Positions 8,435-17,250 of a stretch of 64,000 nt of DNA are shown here, piece by piece. The position numbers and the translations under genes were made by a program. Location: positions 5,022,001 to 5,086,000 of the forward strand of contig OY759767.1 in the NCBI GenBank assembly GCA_963662705.2, read 5' to 3'. Numbering within the stretch: position 1 is the first letter of the stretch; every line of letters starts with the position of its first letter. A model generated the notes under the pieces. The model searched no databases and was not told the DNA's origin. It saw only the letters and a program-made list of their open reading frames with translations. The DNA is from JAPPHA01 sp963662705. Its GTDB lineage: Bacteria > Pseudomonadota > Alphaproteobacteria > Rhodobacterales > Rhodobacteraceae.

Positions 8435-9400
8435 TCAATCATTGACATTCACCCAGCACGCAATTTCATGATCGGCCGCAATGCTCCTCAATAACGGATT
8501 CCTGGTCCGGCAGTCCGGTATCCTGTGCCGGCAACGATCAAGAAAAGGGCAGCGGTCCGGCATGTCAATCAGGTTCGGCGGCAGACCCTGTATGGAGGTG
8601 AGCCTCTCACGGGTTGTCGAGTCCAGTTTTGGCAATGAGCCGAGCAGGCCTCTGCTGTAGGGATGGCTGGGGTTGGCATAGAACTCCCGGACCGGCGCCG
8701 ATTCAACGATTTGCCCGGCATACATAACAATGACTTTGTCGACGCATCCCGCCACCACTCCCAGATCGTGCGTGATCCATATGACCGCCATGCCAAGTTC
8801 CTTGCGCAGACGCATGACGAGGTCGATGATCTGTGCCTGCGTGGTGACATCAAGCGCTGTCGTGGGCTCGTCGGCGATGAGGAGCAGCGGATCGCAGGAC
8901 AGGGCCATGGCAATCATGACGCGCTGCCGCATTCCGCCGGAAAACTGGTGCGGATAGTTGTTCAGCCGGTTGCCGGCGTCCGGAATGCCGACCATGTCCA
9001 GCAGGTCAATCGCGTGCTGGCGGGCCTGCTCCCTGTTCCTGTCGGTATGCAGCAGCACCGTTTCCACGATTTGACGGCCAATCGTCAGCACCGGATTGAG
9101 TGACGTCAGGGGATCCTGGAAGATCATCGCGATCTGGTTGCCGCGAAGACTTCTGAGATCTTTGATGTCCATCCTGAGGACGTCGCGCCCCTGGAACAGC
9201 ACCTCTCCCGCCACGATTTTCCCAGGCGGTTCCGGGATCAGCCGCATCAGGGACAACGCGCCGACGCTCTTGCCGCAGCCGCTCTCCCCAACGATTCCGA
9301 GCGCTTCTCCGCGCTGAAGCGAATATGATATGCCGTTGACTGCCTGGACCACGCCGTCTTCCGTCGTGAAGATCGTCTGCAGATTACTTACTTCGAGCAA
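8435..9400 (-). CDS. Peptide-type ABC transporter ATP-binding protein (OppD/DppD family)
   Basis: 321 residues from MLEVSNLQTIFTTEDGVVQA. Walker A is GESGCGKSVGALSLM, the signature SGGMRQRVMIAMALS, Walker B LLIADEPTTALDVT and the switch His is in WITHDLGVVAG. The C-terminal region HPYSRGLLGSLP followed by CPFLDRCRHRIPDC is the Opp/Dpp C-domain. It is the first gene of the ATPase pair. The solute-binding protein that should serve this importer is probably the truncated gene at about 10272-11768, which lies on the opposite strand. Confidence 0.94.
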   Translation of the reverse strand: MLEVSNLQTIFTTEDGVVQAVNGISYSLQRGEALGIVGESGCGKSVGALSLMRLIPEPPGKIVAGEVLFQGRDVLRMDIKDLRSLRGNQIAMIFQDPLTSLNPVLTIGRQIVETVLLHTDRNREQARQHAIDLLDMVGIPDAGNRLNNYPHQFSGGMRQRVMIAMALSCDPLLLIADEPTTALDVTTQAQIIDLVMRLRKELGMAVIWITHDLGVVAGCVDKVIVMYAGQIVESAPVREFYANPSHPYSRGLLGSLPKLDSTTRERLTSIQGLPPNLIDMPDRCPFLDRCRHRIPDCRTRNPLLRSIAADHEIACWVNVND

Positions 9401-9588
9401 AATCCACTTCCATCCCGCTGATCGTCAACAACCGTGTGTCCCCATCGCGGTTGTGGACCTGACGGCACACCTCCGGGCCAGGTCAAAATTGTCACGAGTC
9501 ATCCCAAGCGCCGGCGCAGGCGCGTCTGTCCCCGGTGAAAGTGCCGGCAGCCCGATCCTCCCCGTGCGCGCTGTGGCCGCGTCGGCCC

Positions 9589-10270
9589 CTAGGAGGCCCC
9601 GTCATTCTCCCAGAACCAGTCATGGCGCACGATCTTTAGATCATACCCCTGTTCCCAATAGCGCGCAACCGGACTGTCCCGCCATTCCTTGTCCAGGGTG
9701 TCCCAGGTAAATGGCTCGCCCACATCGGGGGGGTCGGCGCGAAGCCATCTTTCACCGATGGCGTGGCTTGTGCCGGTATAGCGAACATCGATCGAGAGCC
9801 GAATTTTATCAGGCGTCCGATTGGCGGCCGCAGCGTGCACTGTGAACATCTTGAACAACAGGATGTCGCCGCACCGAAAACCGGAATGGTGCCACTCCAG
9901 CGTGGGATCGACGTCGACAGTCCTTCCCCCGGACCCTCCAGCCGGCCGCGGTTCGAGGAAACCGGCCTTGTGGCTTCCCGCCAGAACTCTCAAGCCGCCG
10001 ACGGCCTCCGGCACGTCACCCAACGGTATCCAGCAACTGATGGTCTCCGTGGAGCCTCCCACAAATATCCAGTCCTGGTGCGGCTGCGTGATATGTTCGG
10101 CGGTGTCGGGAAACGATATGCGCGCGATCGTCCTCGGAAACGGCACGACACGCTCCTGGAAAAGATCCTCCATGATGCGGATCAAGTTGCGGTCGAGTTT
10201 CAGGCGGTGAAACGCTTCCAGGGCCTGGACCCTGGCGTATACATCCAGATATTCGTCATCATCATCATCG
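9589..10270 (-). pseudogene. Phytanoyl-CoA dioxygenase family protein, 5' end missing
   Basis: Fe(II)/2-oxoglutarate dioxygenase of the PhyH family. Iron ligands are visible in QPHQDWIFVGG (His and Asp) and TVHAAAANRTPDKIRLSIDV (distal His and the Arg that binds 2-oxoglutarate). The C-terminus appears complete (HDWFWENDGAS). The first ATG or TTG gives about 198 residues, but family-like sequence (EYLDVYARVQALEAFHRL) continues upstream to about 10255 without a usable start. There it meets, head to head, a truncated binding-protein gene on the other strand. I infer loss of the N-terminal ~80-100 residues. Substrate unknown; family members hydroxylate diverse small molecules. Confidence 0.8.
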
Positions 10271-10554
10271 TAAACTGGACCGCGGGCGGCAATTCCATGA
10301 CGGCACGCCGCTGACCGCGAAGCATGTGGAATGGAGCTACTTGCTGACCATGAATCCCCGGGCGGAAGGCGCGGACTTCCTGATGCAGGATGCCAGTCTG
10401 ACCGAACTGAAAGGCGCCCAGGCCTACATCGACGGCACGGCGGAGAGAGTCGAAGGCATCACGGTGGTCGACGACCATACGATCGTCTTTGAAACGGCAG
10501 TCCCGAACGGAAATTTCTTTGACAGGGTTGGCAAGGTCTACATCCTTCCGGCGC

Positions 10555-10653
10555 ATCTTTTTGAAGGCAGGCCAATAGAGGATGTGCTGACGGAGGACTG
10601 GTGGTCGCCCGAGATGAGAGTGGGCACTGGCCCATTCGTGTTCGAGGAATATT
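10555..10653 (+). repeat. 99 bp exact direct repeat, first copy
   Basis: Identical over 99 bases to 11323-11421, offset 768 bases (256 codons). This copy is in the natural position of the binding-protein gene, coding for LFEGRPIEDV through GPFVFEEY. Confidence 0.95.
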
Positions 10654-11322
10654 CCGAGGGACAGTTCGCATCCGTGACCGCGAATGAGGATTACTGGGCC
10701 GGCCGGCCGTATCTGGACCGGATCGTGCTGCGGTTTTTTGATGAGTATGAAACCGGATCTCTTGCTTTTGAAAAGGGGGAGGCGGACCAGCTGGATGGTC
10801 TCACTTCCCAGGATGTTACGCGATATGCCGAGACGAATCCCGAGGGCTATGTTTTCCTGCGCGGAAACCCCCTGTCCGCCAACTACATCAACGTCGCCGA
10901 CCATCCTGCCCTGAAGGACAAAAGGGTCCGCCAGGCGATTTCATTTGCCATCAACCGTCAGCAGCTGATCGATCTCCTGATTCCCTACGGGATGAGGGCT
11001 GCCATTTATTCCGTGTTGCCTGAAGACCATCACCTGTTCAATCCCGATGCCGCGGCCTATCCTTTCGACCCGGACCGGGCGAGGGAACTTCTGGCCGAGG
11101 CGAACTGGGATCCGAACCAGTCCGTGGAGCTGGCGACATACTACGAGCACCAGGACACTCTTGACTGGCTGGCTTTCATCCAGAAGCAGCTTGGCGATGT
11201 GGGCATGAAGACCACTATTCGGGCGATGAAATGGCCGGACATGGAAAAAGCCGGCGAGGCGGGCGAGCTTGAGCTGTGGCTCACCGGGTATTCGAAAGAT
11301 GTGGTCAGCAATCACCTGGCAT

Positions 11323-11421
11323 ATCTTTTTGAAGGCAGGCCAATAGAGGATGTGCTGACGGAGGACTGGTGGTCGCCCGAGATGAGAGTGGGCACTGGCC
11401 CATTCGTGTTCGAGGAATATT
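11323..11421 (+). repeat. 99 bp exact direct repeat, second copy
   Basis: Identical to 10555-10653 and inserted in frame between NHLAY and FGTGGAWNYG. The ends, CTTTTTGA and GAGGAATATT, are short words that could also have been in the native sequence here (a plausible native LFEEYFG), so microhomology template switching would explain it. Confidence 0.9.
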
Positions 11422-11768
11422 TCGGCACTGGCGGCGCGTGGAATTACGGCGAGTACAACAATCCCGAGTATGAAGAACTCTTGAGGTCGGCAGGCCGCGC
11501 CGGCGGAGAGGAACAGCGGCAGATCTTTATGAAAATACAGGAGATCTTCAACGTAGAGCTGCCCGGGATACCGATTTGGAACATCACCACTTTCGTTCTG
11601 GTGAAACCGCAGTTCTGCGGTGTTGTCGAGCAGTTTTCCGACCAGCATTTCGCGTACCTGAACGAAAACAACATCTACATGTGCGAGGGCGCGACGGGGA
11701 CAGTCTCGGTCCGGCCCGGAGCTCCGGCCAGTCTCGAGCATCCCGGCTACGTCCTGGACAGCCAGTAG

Positions 11769-12174
11769 AATGGATCGGGCAGCAGCGGGTGACGTTGCTG
11801 CCCCTTCCCGCCCGGTTGGTCATGCCGGGACTGCGCGGTGATTGACTGGCGGGTCACTGCACACACAGCGACTGCACTTTCGCGGCACTGACCTGACATC
11901 GTGATTCCGAACTGTTTGCCTGGGCCGTGGGGCCCGCGGGTTTCTGGCGGGACGCGGCTTGCAAAATGCAGAGCGCCTGCCGTCCAATGCGGCGTCCACA
12001 ACCAGCCTTTTCCCGCAGAGTCACCCGACTCACCCGCTATGATCCGGGCGCGAACGGCGCTCGCGAGATACCGGGGAACCTCCTGCGCCCGACGGCATCG
12101 CGCAAAATGAGCCATGCCTCCTCTTCTATAGACCATCCGTTGTCCGCCGCGCGCAACCGCCGCCAAGTCTTCGC
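11769..12174. other. Intergenic, no gene seen
   Basis: GC-rich tract between the binding-protein gene and the hsdR fragment. Frames are short and without motifs. It may contain further decayed hsdR sequence that I could not align. Confidence 0.35.
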
Positions 12175-12380
12175 GTCATCACCCATGAGTTGCTCGACAA
12201 GCTGAAAGGCAACGCCTCAGCCGACTGGCAGCGCCGCGAACCTGTGCGTCCGAATGCGCGTTCTGGTCAAGCGCATCCTTCGCAAACGCGGCTATCCGCG
12301 CGGCCACCAGGACGCCGCCGCACAGACTATCCTGCAACGGGCTGAGGCACTTTCCGTAGGTTGGGCAGCGCAGGCAGACC
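12175..12380 (+). pseudogene. Type I restriction enzyme HsdR, C-terminal fragment
   Basis: Two adjacent frames give the C-terminal domain of type I restriction R subunits (DUF3387-like). One frame reads HELLDKLKGNASADWQRREP; after a single frameshift near 12240 the next reads RVLVKRILRKRGYPRGHQ and then AAAQTILQRAEALSVGWA. The family tail is the pattern RVLVKRILRKxGYPPDxQ...TVLEQAExLSxxW. Helicase and nuclease domains are absent, and no hsdM or hsdS is present, so this is a relic of a lost restriction system. Confidence 0.65.
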
Positions 12381-12701
12381 AACCAGTCCATCAAACGGCA
12401 TGTTCGTCGATTTCCTTTGCCAATGCTGCAACGCGAACTATGACCGATCGTGACCTGCTCCCGCACACGCATACGCCAACAGACTCGGCGGATCCGTCCG
12501 CTGTTTCATGGTCAATGATTGAAACAGCGAAGCAATGAGAACTGAACGCGTGAACATGAAGGTATTGTTTGTCTTTGCGGTTTCGGGGCAAGCGGCGCCA
12601 AATGCCGAACATCCGAAATCCGGACGCATCCTTGACTGATTTGCCGGGTTCATGTCAACGTTCGAATCTGGCGAGATGATTCACAAACTTGGGATTGAGC
12701 C

Positions 12702-13547
12702 ATGGACACCCGACAGACCGTAAGTGATCTTCGCTATGCGTTAAGCGACACCGAGGTGGGTGCCTATCACCGTGACGGGATAATCGGCCCGTTCACGCTG
12801 ATGTCGCCGGAGGAGATGGAGGAGGAACGGTTCATCATAGATCGCGAAATCGTGGCGCCGGCCGGGAACGACGACGACCCCGATATGCATTATCACGACC
12901 GCCACCTCGACCATGAATCCGTTTGCAGGATCTGCCGGCGCCCGGAACTCGTCGAGAGGGTATCGTCTTTGCTGGGCCCGGATGTGTTGATCTGGCGTTC
13001 CAACTTTCAAGTGAAGAAACCGGCCGCGGTAGCGGTCGGGGATGCAAAGAAATACACGAGGGTGCCGTGGCACCAGGACGGCGCATACTACGACCTCCAG
13101 CCGCATGTTTTGGTGTCTGCCTGGATCGCCATCACGGAATCGACCGAGGAAAATGGCTGTTTGAAGGTGGTCGCTGGTTCGCACTTGCAGACATTCGATC
13201 ACGACATAGACCCGGGGAAGTACGAATTCGAACGCTCGATTCCGGAAGACGCGATCGACCACAACTCGGTACGCGCGTTCGTCATGCGTCCCGGGGAATT
13301 CGTGCTGTTCAACGAGAACACCGTGCACTCCTCGGGCCCCAATCATACGTCGCAACCACGTATCGGGCTGACGCCACGCATCAGCGTGCCATTTGTCCGA
13401 GTGACCGGCAATCCGCGCTACGCCGGCGGCGACTGGGCCGACCGGGCCCGCGACGCGCCTGATGAATTACGCAAAGTGGCGATGCTGCGCGGCCACGACT
13501 ATACTGGCCGGCAACGGGTCGTTCCCCTTCCCTGTGGAGAAAGCTGA
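12702..13547 (+). CDS. Phytanoyl-CoA dioxygenase family protein
   Basis: 281 residues, intact. Fe(II)/2-oxoglutarate-dependent oxygenase: the metal ligands are His124 and Asp126 in VPWHQDGAYYD and His209 in ENTVHSSGPNHTSQPR, with Arg220 to hold 2-oxoglutarate. An N-terminal segment (EVGAYHRDGIIGPFTLMSPE) matches the usual PhyH start, so the protein is full length. It is only distantly similar to the truncated PhyH at 9589. Substrate unknown. It stands alone between an hsdR relic and a recombinase relic. Confidence 0.9.
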   Translation: MDTRQTVSDLRYALSDTEVGAYHRDGIIGPFTLMSPEEMEEERFIIDREIVAPAGNDDDPDMHYHDRHLDHESVCRICRRPELVERVSSLLGPDVLIWRSNFQVKKPAAVAVGDAKKYTRVPWHQDGAYYDLQPHVLVSAWIAITESTEENGCLKVVAGSHLQTFDHDIDPGKYEFERSIPEDAIDHNSVRAFVMRPGEFVLFNENTVHSSGPNHTSQPRIGLTPRISVPFVRVTGNPRYAGGDWADRARDAPDELRKVAMLRGHDYTGRQRVVPLPCGES

Positions 13548-13860
13548 CGACGGGGCTGGCCGCCGCAAACGTCACACAAGTGGCATCGGCCGGATTGTAC
13601 CTGCGCACACACATGTGAGATTCCGCATGCGACGGTTTCCGCACGTGTGTTACCGAAACGATGGCGCAGCCCTAACGGATGGTGCGACGGCCCCCGCTCC
13701 CGAAAATCTCTTATGTGTATGAGCAGGCACAGAAAATAATTTCCAACGAAAGACCCTGCGCCATCGTCGGAGCGTAGTGCATGAGCGCAAACAGCGAGGC
13801 TCCGTATGTGGAAACCATTGCTGGCATCGATTCCGGAATGCTGCAAGAATTGGTAACTGC
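13548..13860. other. Intergenic, no gene seen
   Basis: About 310 bases after the PhyH gene. No convincing coding frame, terminator or repeat recognised. Confidence 0.35.
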
Positions 13861-14043
13861 TCACCTCTTTTTCCCTGTGGTCTGCGGGTCGTGCATCTTG
13901 ATCATGTCGGCGGCCTTTTCGGCGAGGGCGATCTGGAGGTCCACGAGGGGATTGTATCCGAGCGCGGCCATTGAACTCAGGTAGCTTGAGATTCTGCACC
14001 AGGCCTCGGCGCAGAACCGGTTTCGGAAGCATCCCGAGACCAT
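13861..14043 (-). CDS. Small hypothetical protein
   Basis: A 60-residue frame from MVSGCFRNRFCAEAWCRISS to a TGA at 13861. The second half, MAALGYNPLVDLQIALAEKA, reads like a real helical protein and resembles short phage-related proteins in style, but I do not recognise a family. It lies next to a recombinase relic and could be another piece of the same lost mobile element. Could equally be a chance frame. Confidence 0.3.
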   Translation of the reverse strand: MVSGCFRNRFCAEAWCRISSYLSSMAALGYNPLVDLQIALAEKAADMIKMHDPQTTGKKR

Positions 14044-14094
14044 TGTATGACCTTCGCCGCCCTGATTTTCTGTTCGTCGGCCGGGAGATTGTCC

Positions 14095-14830
14095 GCGTTC
14101 TCGAGCTGATCGGCATGGAGGCCGCACTCCGCGTCATCGAAGACGATGCCAACACCGGGTCGGAGGCGGTTCGCCAGCATGAGATCGCGCTCGAGCGCGC
14201 GCGTTACGAAGCCCATCGCGCGTGTCAGCAGTATGATGCCGTCGATCCGGGGAACCGGCAGGTGGCGGGCGAACTGGAGCGCTGGTGGAACGAACGCCTG
14301 ATTGCGGCGCAGGCAGTCGAGTCCGCCCTGGAGCATGCGCGCGCGGCCCATGCGGACATGAGGATGTGCCGGGAGGATCGCGACGCCTGCCTGGAGCTCG
14401 GTGCCGATCTTGAGCGGGCATGAAACCATGAAGGTGTCACGGCGGAAACCCGCAAACGCAGACTCCGCGCCGCGGTTGAGGAAGTCATGGCCCGGGTCGA
14501 AGACCGGCGAGCCCGGCTGCTGCTGCACTGGCGCGGCGGCGGCCATACGGAACTGTTCGTTGCCTGGAGAGCGTCCGGGCAGCATCGCTATGTGACCGAT
14601 GCCGGGACCGGAGCCCCGATCACGGCACTGGCGCGACAAATGCCGGATTGGGCGATCGCGGCGCTGCCGAACCGGCCGGGATGGCGCACCGGCAAGGGCA
14701 ACAGCTCAAGGGAGGCGAATGTCCGCGGTTTCCACAACGAGCGCGGCATCCCGGTCTACCGGGAAGGCGAGCGGCAGGAGCGCAGCGAAATGACCCTGAG
14801 CGAGGCTGCTACGGCCCTGAGTCCTCGCTT
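14095..14830 (+). pseudogene. Serine site-specific recombinase, C-terminal fragment with nonsense codon
   Basis: One frame carries the C-terminal part of a large serine recombinase. First comes a coiled-coil-like helix region (ALERARYEAHRACQQYDAVD, then NRQVAGELERWWNERL), then LERA, a TGA at 14421-14423 where the family has Trp, then NHEGVTAETRKRRLRAAVEE and LLHWRGGGHTELFV, and finally a helix-turn-helix-like part (RQMPDWAIAALPNRPG) and VREGER-like text ending at MTLSEAATAL. The catalytic N-terminal resolvase domain and the recombinase domain are missing. The readthrough frame is otherwise open. A mobile-element relic. Confidence 0.7.
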
Positions 14831-14929
14831 CGAATCCATTTTGCCTCTCAATTCAAGCGTGTCGTTTACTGCGCTTTCCTGCGAGCACGTGTTCCCGAGA
14901 TTCCGATTCAGTAAATCCCCTCCCCGAAA

Positions 14930-15082
14930 ATTGGAGTTTCCGAACCACTCTCAGGATCGGATCCGTCCTGCCTGCGGCCCGGTCATCCATAACTGCAACG
15001 GTCCCTTGGCCAGCATGTTGCACCGATGTCGCACCAGACGGGGCAGTGCCTCACAACATCGAACGCCGAGAAGGGACCAGAA
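14930..15082 (-). pseudogene. Multicopper oxidase N-terminus, decayed second copy
   Basis: Directly after the stop of the secreted protein at 15083, the minus strand reads VILVPSRRSML then TGA, then GTAPSGATS and further text parallel to the oxidase N-terminus at 1-432 (VTLVISRRSMLRGTAAYGATS). The twin-arginine residues are kept, but the in-frame stop and loss of similarity near 14935 show it is dead. The GTG start position and its overlap with the upstream gene are conserved. Confidence 0.75.
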
Positions 15083-15613
15083 TCACGGCCTCACAATCCA
15101 CTGCTGGAACCGCATGTCTGCTTCTGAACACCCGGAAAATCCGAGATCGCGTGACATGAAGGGACCTGCAGAACGGCTGTCGACTCCGACGCTCAGACAC
15201 TGTGTTTCGTCAAGCGACGGACGGATTGTCATGGAACCGGGCTCGTAGATGAACCTTTGTGCGCTGGCCGCCGCATCGCAATCAACCAGACCGAGAGGTT
15301 CGGACGGATCGTCCGGATGCAGGTTAGCCATGCATTTTCCTTCGAAGGCGACCGATCTGATTTGGCCAGTGGTCTCGGAAAAACGAAACTGCACGTCTCC
15401 GCCCCGTGGCTTGCACGAGTGGGCATGCAGGCGGTCGGACAACCCGCGTCCAATTGTATCGATGCACCATCCGAGGCCATCAACCTCGTCCAGGTTGTCC
15501 GCCAGGAATATGACAGGTGGCGGTGTTCGGAGGTCAGGAGGAGCGGCACTTGCCGCAGTGGCTGCGACAAGCGATATCGCCGCCGCAGACGCGAATTCTT
15601 GTAAGCGGTGCAT
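15083..15613 (-). CDS. Small secreted protein, possible ricin-like lectin fold, copy B
   Basis: 176 residues, the same length as its paralogue at 429-959 and alike along the whole length. I chose the ATG at 15613 because it follows GAGGGACAC and opens a clear signal peptide (MHRLQEFASAAAISLVAATA, cleavage likely after ASA). The upstream extension of the open frame to 15907 has no matching sequence in copy A. Cysteine-containing blocks LGWCIDTIGRGLSDRLHAHS and QCLSVGVDSRSAG recall beta-trefoil lectins; function is not known. The downstream oxidase partner is decayed here. Confidence 0.65.
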   Translation of the reverse strand: MHRLQEFASAAAISLVAATAASAAPPDLRTPPPVIFLADNLDEVDGLGWCIDTIGRGLSDRLHAHSCKPRGGDVQFRFSETTGQIRSVAFEGKCMANLHPDDPSEPLGLVDCDAAASAQRFIYEPGSMTIRPSLDETQCLSVGVDSRSAGPFMSRDLGFSGCSEADMRFQQWIVRP

Positions 15614-15897
15614 GTGTCCCTCGATTACATTCTTGATATCCGTTTTGAACTTATACGCATTTGGGCGGATAGTCCGTCGCAAAACTCCTTTTTGGCAGGT
15701 GGCATCCTTGTCCGGGGCAGACAGCGCGTCGTGGGTCGCAGCATCAGCGATAACGGGAATCCCAACCGGTTCGCGCTTTCCAGGGGAATTCAAACCGTCA
15801 ACACCGGTCGAATAATCAAACCGAAAACGCCGGAATAAAACCGGGCCAAAGGCCCCGGCCTCATTCATTCGCAACTTCGCGACGTGGGATAGTCCTG

Positions 15898-15925
15898 GCT
15901 GCCACAAGAGGGCACTTGTGGCAGC
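15898..15925. promoter_or_regulatory. 11 bp perfect inverted repeat between divergent genes
   Basis: GCTGCCACAAG and its exact reverse complement are separated by six bases (AGGGCA). It lies between the starts of the secreted-protein gene and the Gfo/Idh/MocA gene, about 65 bases before the latter. No T-run follows on either strand, so an operator is more likely than a terminator. No regulator gene is adjacent. Confidence 0.6.
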
Positions 15926-15990
15926 ATGTTCGCATGTTAATCTGATGATCGGATTGTCGTTTCATTACTGCCGAACACAAGGGGGACAGC

Positions 15991-17034
15991 ATGCAGGACG
16001 AACAGCAGGACACGATTGTCGCGGTCGTAGGCTGCGGATTCTACGGCCAGAACCACCTCCACGCCTGGAAGGACCTTGCCCGGGTGGGCGCCAAACTGTC
16101 CGCCGTCTGCGATCTTGACGCCGGGAAGGCGCGGGCCGCAGGCGAGACCTTCTGCGCACGCTGGTACACTGACATCGACGACATGCTCTCACGGGAGCAT
16201 ATCGATCTCCTCGACATCCCGACACAGATGCGCAGCCACCGCGCCCTTGCGGCACGGGCAGCCGACAGGGGAATCGCCGCAATCGTCCAGAAACCGCTGG
16301 CGCCGGATGGCGAGGAGGCAGCGGCGATCGTCCGCCACGCCGCCAACTGCAATGCCTGGCTGGCAGTGCACGAGAATTTTCGCTTCAGCACCGTCATGCT
16401 CCGAATCAAGTCACTTCTCGACTCGGGCGCCATAGGCGCACCGGGTTGGGCACGCCTGTCCTTCCGGACCGACTACGACATCTACACCGGCCAGCCTTAT
16501 CTCTTGAAGGAGGAGCGGTTTGTGATCCTCGACAACGGCATTCACATCCTGGACCTCGCGCGTTTCTTTCTGGGCGAGGTCGAGCGAATCACCTGCGAAA
16601 CCCAGCGCCGGAACCCGCGGGTGGCAGGCGACGATACCGCGACCATGCTGCTGCGGCATGAGTCGGGAGCCGTGTCCGTGGTCGAAACCACGTACGAGGC
16701 GCACCGCGTCCCCGACCCCTTCCCCGCCACCATCGTCGAGATCGAAGGATCGAAAGGCTCTATCCTTCTCGACCACGAGGACAACATGACGGTGACATCG
16801 GAGGGTCAGGTGCGGAGCGAACACGTCGGCTCGCCGCTCCTGCCATGGACCAGCCGGCCCTGGCACGGCTCGCAGGAGGCGGTCCTCAATGCCAATGCCC
16901 ATTTCCTCGAAGCCTTTCGTGCCGGCCGGCCAGCAGCGACCTCAGGCGCCGATAACCTGAAGACGTTTGCACTTGTGGAAGCCGCCTATCTCTCGGCCCA
17001 GACGCATGAGACCGTCCAACCGCAACCCGCCTGA
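15991..17034 (+). CDS. Gfo/Idh/MocA-family NAD(P)-dependent oxidoreductase
   Basis: 347 residues. The N-terminal Rossmann fold has VAVVGCGFYGQNHLHAW (GxGxxG variant), then VCDLDAGKARAAGE, and the family motif VQKPLAPDGEEA (the EKP-like motif whose Lys takes part in catalysis). The C-terminal domain carries DNGIHILDLARFFLGEVE, with the His expected at the active site. Family role: oxidation or reduction of sugars, inositols or sugar acids. A fragment resembling D-apionate lactonase follows, hinting at sugar-acid catabolism. Expression may be controlled by the inverted repeat at 15898. Confidence 0.9.
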   Translation: MQDEQQDTIVAVVGCGFYGQNHLHAWKDLARVGAKLSAVCDLDAGKARAAGETFCARWYTDIDDMLSREHIDLLDIPTQMRSHRALAARAADRGIAAIVQKPLAPDGEEAAAIVRHAANCNAWLAVHENFRFSTVMLRIKSLLDSGAIGAPGWARLSFRTDYDIYTGQPYLLKEERFVILDNGIHILDLARFFLGEVERITCETQRRNPRVAGDDTATMLLRHESGAVSVVETTYEAHRVPDPFPATIVEIEGSKGSILLDHEDNMTVTSEGQVRSEHVGSPLLPWTSRPWHGSQEAVLNANAHFLEAFRAGRPAATSGADNLKTFALVEAAYLSAQTHETVQPQPA

Positions 17035-17059
17035 ACCCGTGCCGCCAACAATTGATCAC

Positions 17060-17250
17060 CTGAAATAATTCGGAACCGCGTACCCCGATTCCACCACGGT
17101 CCGCCTCGCGGCGGGGCGACTTTCGGCGGAGTTCTTCGAGGAAAAGCTGAGGACCGTCCTCTGAGACGGGGTGGAGGTGCTTCGAAGCATTGCGTTCGTC
17201 GCAAGGGACCGGGGCAACCTGCGGGCCGCGATTTCGAAACCGGGGCGCTA
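17060..17250 (+). pseudogene. Fragment resembling the N-terminus of an apionate-lactonase-like protein
   Basis: Reading TTVRLAAGRLSAEFFEEKLR, then after a stop DGVEVLRSIAFVARDRGNLR, then a TAG. The pattern 'G-x-E-V-L-R-x-I-x-F-x-x-R-D-R' matches the start of D-apionate lactonase-like proteins as I remember them. Two stops and the abrupt end make it a relic at best. Its place right after a sugar-type dehydrogenase supports the idea. Low certainty. Confidence 0.35.

Larger units (their letters stand above)
10272..11768 (+). pseudogene. Peptide-type ABC substrate-binding protein, 5' end missing, internal 99 bp repeat
   Basis: SBP family 5 (DppA/OppA-like). Family sequence begins with FHDGTPLTAKHVEW, normally about 90 residues into the protein; the lipoprotein or signal peptide and first strand are absent. 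Other family blocks follow: VRQAISFAINRQQLIDLLIP, FDPDRARELLAEANWDP and a C-terminal AYLNENNIYMCEG. Residues encoded by 10555-10653 recur exactly at 11323-11421, in frame, inside a region where other SBPs have no such segment. Both defects suggest a non-functional product or a misassembled locus. It would have served the importer coded at 5218-9400. Confidence 0.8.

Noticed and set aside
10257..10271. ATC trinucleotide tract as a coding Asp repeat or microsatellite
   Set aside because: Only five units; more useful as the marker of the gene junction than as a repeat feature.
14421..14423. TGA decoded as tryptophan (code change)
   Set aside because: Many genes here end in TGA and keep Trp as TGG, so a standard code with a nonsense mutation is simpler.
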